Shown here: in pieces, positions 38,349 to 41,297 of the stretch
Layout: every line of letters starts with the position of its first letter
Position numbering within the stretch: the first letter of the stretch is position 1
Assembly: GCA_964637185.1 (NCBI GenBank)
Contig: CAZWVB010000006.1
Location: 1 to 41,297 of the forward strand
Origin: CAZSVP01 sp964637185
GTDB taxonomy: Bacteria; Patescibacteriota; Saccharimonadia; CAILAD01; BJGX01
Length of the DNA stretch: 41,297 bases
Direction: 5' to 3'
Program-made: the position numbers and the translations under genes
Notes under the pieces: model-generated
What the model saw: the letters and a program-made list of their open reading frames with translations, nothing else
The model's database searches: none
Told to the model about the DNA's origin: nothing

Positions 38349-38920
38349 GCCATTCCAAGTTCTTTTTCGTACTTCTTGAGTAAATATGTTTCAGCTTCAA
38401 AGGCTGATTTAAATTTGGGTACACCCTTTTTCTCCCACTGAAGTATCCAGTTGCGATGCCATAATACCTGTTCGAAGGCATCAGATTTAGCTCCGCCGTC
38501 GTAGCCGTGTTGTTCACGGTGTCGGATATATTTTTTGTGGGTAGACCAGTGGGGGATGATTATTGCATCTGGCTTAAGAAACTGATTGGAAGCTCCTACT
38601 ACCCAAAAACCCAGCATCATGGCTTGTACTGTCATAACATCGGCACGTTGGTCAATTTTTTGAATAATCTCACCCGGCTCAAGCCACCATTCACCTTGGG
38701 GATGGGCTCTGGATGATTCCCACAGCTTATCTCCATCTATCCAGTGTGGCTCCTTTTGGCTTTTTACAAAATGTGTTTTACCTGATCCTGAAGGACCTAG
38801 TATAAAAAAACCGCGCTTGTGTTGTATAAATTTTTTTCCTAAATCCTTCCAGTATTTGGTACCATCGGCAAAGACAACTGGTGTACTGAATGGGAGAGTT
38901 TCAAATTCGCTTTTGTACAT
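38345..38920 (-). CDS. P-loop kinase-like protein
   Basis: 191 residues with Walker A GPSGSGKT (42-49) after a beta strand (GFFIL) and WIDGDKLW where small-molecule kinases hold their substrate Asp. Later come MLGFWVVGASNQF and IIIPHW strands and a basic helix KKYIRHREQHGYDGG that could act as a lid. The acceptor is unknown. TATAAT ends 6 nt before its ATG, so it is probably leaderless. Convergent with the phosphatase-like paralogue. Confidence 0.72.
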   Translation of the reverse strand: MYKSEFETLPFSTPVVFADGTKYWKDLGKKFIQHKRGFFILGPSGSGKTHFVKSQKEPHWIDGDKLWESSRAHPQGEWWLEPGEIIQKIDQRADVMTVQAMMLGFWVVGASNQFLKPDAIIIPHWSTHKKYIRHREQHGYDGGAKSDAFEQVLWHRNWILQWEKKGVPKFKSAFEAETYLLKKYEKELGMA

Positions 38921-38926
38921 GCTGTG

Positions 38927-38932
38927 ATTATA
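38927..38932 (-). promoter_or_regulatory. -10 box, leaderless, for the P-loop kinase-like gene
   Basis: Minus-strand TATAAT ends 6 nt before the ATG at 38920. Confidence 0.62.
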
Positions 38933-38968
38933 GTGTAGTCATTGTGAAATATGCAATTAACACATAAA

Positions 38969-39002
38969 CGAAAGGAGCCCCCGCGGGCGGGGACTCCTTT
39001 CG
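38969..39002 (-). terminator. Hairpin terminator of the zinc-ribbon/LysM-like gene
   Basis: A 14-bp stem with one mismatch (CGAAAGGAGCCCCC / GGGGACTCCTTTCG) and a 6-nt loop lies 27 nt after the minus-strand gene ending at 39029. The T tract is weak (CGTTTATG). Confidence 0.7.
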
Positions 39003-39028
39003 GGTCCGTGCCTGCGAGGGCTTGGCTG

Positions 39029-39646
39029 CTAGTCGCTGTGACGGTAGCAACGAGCTGGGATGATGATGGTCTCACCGGGATTGACCTTGACGGCGTCAAG
39101 GTTGGGGTTCATCTCGTCGATGTGCCGTGCCACCTCATACAGGTCGTAGCCGGGGCTGGGCAGCTCTTCGGCGGCGACGGCCTCGGTGAGCTTCATGCGC
39201 TCACCACCGGCTTTGTCGATCTCCACCTGGGTGAGCTGTACCGACTGCTGGCCTTCGCAGCTCACCGGATTGGTGGTGGCGTTGATCATCCAGACGGCCC
39301 CGAGCACGAGCGCGGTGATCAGCACCAGCCCGACGATGCTTGCCAGCCAGTGCCGTCGCTGCTGAGGCAACATGTGGGCGCGCTGGGCGACTTCGAGTTC
39401 CTTCTGGAAGGGCACCTCGAAGTACTCGATGCCGAAGCGCTCCACCGCGCGCCAGTTGGCTGCTGTGTCGGTGACCGGACCGGCCGTGACGAACTCCAGC
39501 CCACAACCGGGGCAGAGGTCGCCGTGACGCGCTTGGGGGCTGATGATGCCGCACTCGCTGCAACAGCTCCGTGCTCCTTGTGCGAGCCACATTGCTTCCT
39601 TGCCGGAGACGTGTGGCCTCACTGTCTTCAATGAACTTCCCCCCAT
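39029..39646 (-). CDS. Zinc-ribbon, membrane and LysM-like domain protein
   Basis: 205 residues. A zinc ribbon (Cys29-x2-Cys32 and Cys45-x2-Cys48) is followed by a linker, one membrane helix (~101-122), and an outer segment ending in a LysM-like module (~165-200: YDLYEVARHIDEMNPNL, then VNPGETIIIPARC). The zinc ribbon would be inside and the LysM-like part, a peptidoglycan-binding fold, outside. No family with this exact order is known to me. ATG 39646 is chosen because AGGAGG lies 4 nt before it; an in-frame start at 39712 would fall on the promoter. GC-rich, antisense ORFs are shadows, and the gene has a consensus promoter and a hairpin terminator. Confidence 0.72.
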   Translation of the reverse strand: MGGSSLKTVRPHVSGKEAMWLAQGARSCCSECGIISPQARHGDLCPGCGLEFVTAGPVTDTAANWRAVERFGIEYFEVPFQKELEVAQRAHMLPQQRRHWLASIVGLVLITALVLGAVWMINATTNPVSCEGQQSVQLTQVEIDKAGGERMKLTEAVAAEELPSPGYDLYEVARHIDEMNPNLDAVKVNPGETIIIPARCYRHSD

Positions 39647-39712
39647 AATTCCTCCTAGTGTCGATGGGATTGGGTTACTCCGTCCTCCTCCCGTAGGAGA
39701 GAAAGTTAGCAA

Positions 39713-39741
39713 ATTATACTATAAATACTATTATTTGTCAA
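39713..39741 (-). promoter_or_regulatory. Consensus sigma-70 promoter of the zinc-ribbon/LysM-like gene
   Basis: Minus-strand TTGACA, a 17-nt spacer, then TATAAT: a perfect match to the bacterial consensus, the strongest promoter in the window. The transcript would have a ~60 nt GC-rich leader with two AGGAGG-like sites, the second placed correctly for ATG 39646. Confidence 0.85.
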
Positions 39742-39758
39742 ATACTTCTCGCTTCATA

Positions 39759-39796
39759 CAAAACGAGCCTCCGCCAGAACAGCGAAGGTCGTTTTG
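39759..39796 (-). terminator. Hairpin terminator of the small CxxC protein gene
   Basis: CAAAACGA/TCGTTTTG plus seven more pairs after a one-base bulge, with a ~7-nt loop, lies 27 nt after the gene ending at 39823. The 3' arm ends with a short T run. Confidence 0.65.
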
Positions 39797-39822
39797 CTGA
39801 TCTAGCGAAGGCATGGTGGTGG

Positions 39823-40164
39823 CTAGCGAGCGACCAGGTCGTGGCGGCGAACACGCCGACGGATGACGATGTGACGATGGTCGGCGGTGGGCTGAATCAA
39901 CTCGAGTTGATTGCCGAAGTAGCTGAGCACCATCTGAGCAAGCACGGTTGGGGGGTTGATGTCCACCAACCAACAGAATCGCGAATGGCAGTGGTTGCAG
40001 CGCAACACTCCTTCGGAGTCTTTGATAGGCGCGACATGATGCTCGCATTCGCCGCAGTAGCGCTCCGAACCGAAGATGATCAGTTCGGTGTCTGTGTCGT
40101 CACAGCTGTAGTCGTTGCGCATGATGCCCCAGAACTGTTTGAATGGTGCGCGTAGTCTCCTCAT
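39823..40164 (-). CDS. Small protein with two CxxC pairs (zinc-binding)
   Basis: 113 residues. Cys37-x2-Cys40 and Cys56-x2-Cys59 form a likely zinc site, with GVLRCNHCHSRFCWLVD after it; a basic N-terminus and basic C-terminus flank it. No family recognised. It could be a small nucleic-acid- or protein-binding zinc protein. A GAGGGGG site lies about 6 nt before the ATG. An overlapping plus-strand ORF of 104 residues covers the same DNA, but the minus frame is preferred for the cysteine pattern and the correctly oriented terminator. GC-rich like the genes on either side. Confidence 0.55.
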   Translation of the reverse strand: MRRLRAPFKQFWGIMRNDYSCDDTDTELIIFGSERYCGECEHHVAPIKDSEGVLRCNHCHSRFCWLVDINPPTVLAQMVLSYFGNQLELIQPTADHRHIVIRRRVRRHDLVAR

Positions 40165-40266
40165 CTAATACCCCCTCGACAGTCGTGATTTTGAGCAGAT
40201 TGGTGTACACAAGATTACTACAATCAGATACAAAATTCAATCCTATGATGGTAATAATTACGGGCC

Positions 40267-40307
40267 GATCTGCCCCAGTCTGGTATTGGATAGGACCGGG
40301 GCAGATC
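40267..40307 (-). terminator. Strong hairpin after the CDP-alcohol phosphatidyltransferase gene
   Basis: GATCTGCCCCAGTC and GACCGGGGCAGATC form a 14-bp stem with one wobble or mismatch around a 13-nt loop, 14 nt past the stop. There is no clear T tract, so it may stabilise the 3' end instead. The rest of the ~157-nt gap (40165-40321) holds only the upstream region of the small CxxC gene; no clear promoter was identified there. Confidence 0.6.
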
Positions 40308-40321
40308 AGTGGTTGGCCTCC

Positions 40322-41164
40322 CTATCGGCTTGCCGGCAGGCCATAGAGGTTGCCGTTCTTCTTGCGGGCCTGTCGCTCGCGTAACTCGTTTCTGAGTTGC
40401 ACGACCTCTTCGCGGTGGTCGTGGTTGGAGCGGCGGCTGAACACGATCGAAATGCCGAGCAATGCGGCAAACCGGATCATGGCTTGACGCAGATCGCGTG
40501 AGAACAGGGCAGTAGCGACGGCTCCGACCTGCAGCAAGAACTTGACCTTGCCATTGCCGGTGGCGCCGGTGAGCTTCACCTTGTTGTTGGGCTCCAACCG
40601 GTCGCAGCGCCAAGCCAGGATGCCTTGATGTGTGCCGTTGACGGCGACATCGAGCTCCAGTACCGCTGCGATCGCGAACAGCAGCTGCAGCAACTTGTGG
40701 TAGAAGGCGTTGTCCACACCTCGTACGATCTCCAGGGTGGCCCAGCCGATCAGTACGAAGAACAGCTTGTCCATCAGCGGGTCGACAGCCTTGCCGAACA
40801 CGCTGGTGATCCGCAGCTTGCGCGCCACCCCGCCATCGACGAGATCGAAAGCGATGATGATCAGGGCCAGCACGGCCACCAGCACTCGCATGCGGTAGCT
40901 GCGCGCTCGACGCATCGGGAAGAACAACGCCAGCGTCAGCAGACCGCGCCCCAAGGTGATGAGATTGGCGCTGTTGCGCGTCGCCCAGTTGTACAGGCTG
41001 GGATCGTCGCACACGTACTGGCCGATGATGGGTTCGAGCAGCTTGTCGAGCTGCTGTTGCCACCAGGCCGAGCCGCGCTCAGTGAGCTCCACAGCCTCGT
41101 TGGCTGTCAGCTCTTCGACCTCTGCTAGGTCGTGTTGGATCGTTCGAAGGTTCTCCGAAGCCAC
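40322..41164 (-). CDS. CDP-alcohol phosphatidyltransferase family membrane protein
   Basis: 280 residues. The full family motif D(x)2DG(x)2AR(x)8G(x)3D(x)3D is present: Asp107, Asp110-Gly111, Ala114-Arg115, Gly124, Asp128 and Asp132. These bind metal and the CDP-linked lipid. Several membrane helices surround it (~68-82, 92-106, 133-142, 160-172, and one near 235). Members make phospholipid headgroups such as phosphatidylglycerol phosphate or phosphatidylinositol phosphate; the exact product cannot be told. A ~60-residue soluble N-terminal extension and a basic C-terminal tail are unusual. The GTG start has AGGAGG 8 nt upstream. GC-rich relative to the core genes. Confidence 0.85.
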   Translation of the reverse strand: MASENLRTIQHDLAEVEELTANEAVELTERGSAWWQQQLDKLLEPIIGQYVCDDPSLYNWATRNSANLITLGRGLLTLALFFPMRRARSYRMRVLVAVLALIIIAFDLVDGGVARKLRITSVFGKAVDPLMDKLFFVLIGWATLEIVRGVDNAFYHKLLQLLFAIAAVLELDVAVNGTHQGILAWRCDRLEPNNKVKLTGATGNGKVKFLLQVGAVATALFSRDLRQAMIRFAALLGISIVFSRRSNHDHREEVVQLRNELRERQARKKNGNLYGLPASR

Positions 41165-41199
41165 AGTATCCGCCTCCTTTGATCGAATTCGGTGCAGTT

Positions 41200-41208
41200 A
41201 GTATATCA
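41200..41208 (-). promoter_or_regulatory. Extended -10 promoter of the CDP-alcohol phosphatidyltransferase gene
   Basis: Minus-strand TGATATACT gives a start near 41193 and a ~29 nt leader carrying AGGAGG (41173-41178). Confidence 0.55.
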
Positions 41209-41260
41209 GATGGTGGAAGTAGTTTGTATCATAAGAAATATGTATAGTCCTTTCGGCCTA

Positions 41261-41286
41261 CCATCTTTTGTCTTGGCAAAAGATGG
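41261..41286. repeat. Perfect 10-bp inverted repeat near the window end
   Basis: CCATCTTTTG and CAAAAGATGG flank a 6-nt spacer. It could be a terminator or an operator for a gene beyond the window; no T tract follows on either strand. Confidence 0.45.
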
Positions 41287-41297
41287 CAAAACCGCCC

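Noticed and set aside
38951..39634. Long plus-strand ORF (227 residues) opposite the zinc-ribbon/LysM-like gene
   Set aside because: Antisense to a gene with a consensus promoter, AGGAGG, CxxC pairs and terminator on the minus strand. Long antisense frames are expected in GC-rich DNA.
39841..40155. Plus-strand ORF of 104 residues opposite the small CxxC protein
   Set aside because: No recognisable motif or Shine-Dalgarno. The minus frame has two CxxC pairs and a properly placed terminator. Some doubt remains.
40625..41128. Plus-strand ORF of 167 residues opposite the CDP-alcohol phosphatidyltransferase
   Set aside because: Low-complexity Gln/His/Glu-rich product, typical of an antisense frame in GC-rich DNA.
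1..41297. UGA read as an amino acid (recoding as in Gracilibacteria/SR1)
   Set aside because: UGA ends several conserved proteins at their expected length (TatD, histidine kinase, cysteine hydrolase), and conserved genes have no internal in-frame UGA.
1..41297. CRISPR array, insertion sequence, prophage or integrated element at the tRNA
   Set aside because: No regularly spaced repeats, transposase, integrase or phage structural gene seen, and no duplicated tRNA 3' end found after tRNA-Glu.

Overview
This window looks like part of a small, gene-dense genome of the Candidate Phyla Radiation, most likely Saccharibacteria (TM7). That placement is inferred from gene content and style, because no rRNA or phylogenetic marker comparison was possible. 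Supporting signs are a 602-residue AlaRS without its usual C-terminal domain, a Gram-positive-type surface kit (Rpf-like lytic protein with DUF348/G5 domains, sortase with an LAQTG substrate, polysaccharide deacetylases), many 1-30 nt gene overlaps, and UGA used as an ordinary stop codon.

Layout. 1-1.1 kb: end of a GC-rich gene with membrane segments and a GNAT domain, closed by a strong terminator. 1.2-4.7 kb: an AT-rich, translationally coupled trio (unknown protein, SAM methyltransferase, membrane histidine kinase). 4.7-15 kb: a central-carbon block (PGK, enolase, D-lactate-type dehydrogenase, glycerate 2-kinase, pyruvate kinase, triosephosphate isomerase, inorganic pyrophosphatase), with two related polysaccharide deacetylases and one tRNA-Glu between them. 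15-22 kb: UvrD/PcrA helicase, alpha/beta hydrolase, Rpf-like protein, and a coupled run of Nudix hydrolase, YunG-like protein, P-loop kinase, cysteine hydrolase and KsgA. 22-29 kb: secreted transglutaminase-like protein, MetRS, a beta-helix surface protein ending in LAQTG, its probable sortase, and TatD. 30-36 kb: cysteine desulfurase, DUF218 protein and MnmA in one operon, two unknown proteins, AlaRS. 35.8-38.9 kb: two histidine-phosphatase-like paralogues, one without its catalytic residues, around a GGCT-fold protein, then a P-loop kinase-like protein. 39-41.2 kb: three GC-rich minus-strand genes (zinc-ribbon/membrane/LysM-like protein, small CxxC protein, CDP-alcohol phosphatidyltransferase) with strong Shine-Dalgarno sites and hairpins.

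The clearest window-wide signal is regulatory. Seventeen start codons lie 6-8 nt behind a TANNNT -10 box, often in the extended form TGnTANNNT. Transcription should therefore begin at or next to the start codon (leaderless mRNAs). In at least three places the promoter shares bases with the stop codon of the gene before. A smaller set of genes uses a leader with AGGAGG. Several start codons were reassigned here on this basis. A leaderless 16-codon ORF overlaps the TatD start and may couple its translation.

Functionally, the glycolytic genes cover triose phosphate handling and 3-phosphoglycerate formation, then 2-phosphoglycerate to pyruvate and a 2-hydroxyacid. Glycerate 2-kinase offers an entry just above enolase, and no phosphoglycerate mutase is present. 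The surface genes suggest a peptidoglycan-bearing monoderm envelope with sortase-anchored display. There is no CRISPR array, insertion sequence or phage gene, and no gene-free stretch longer than about 160 nt.
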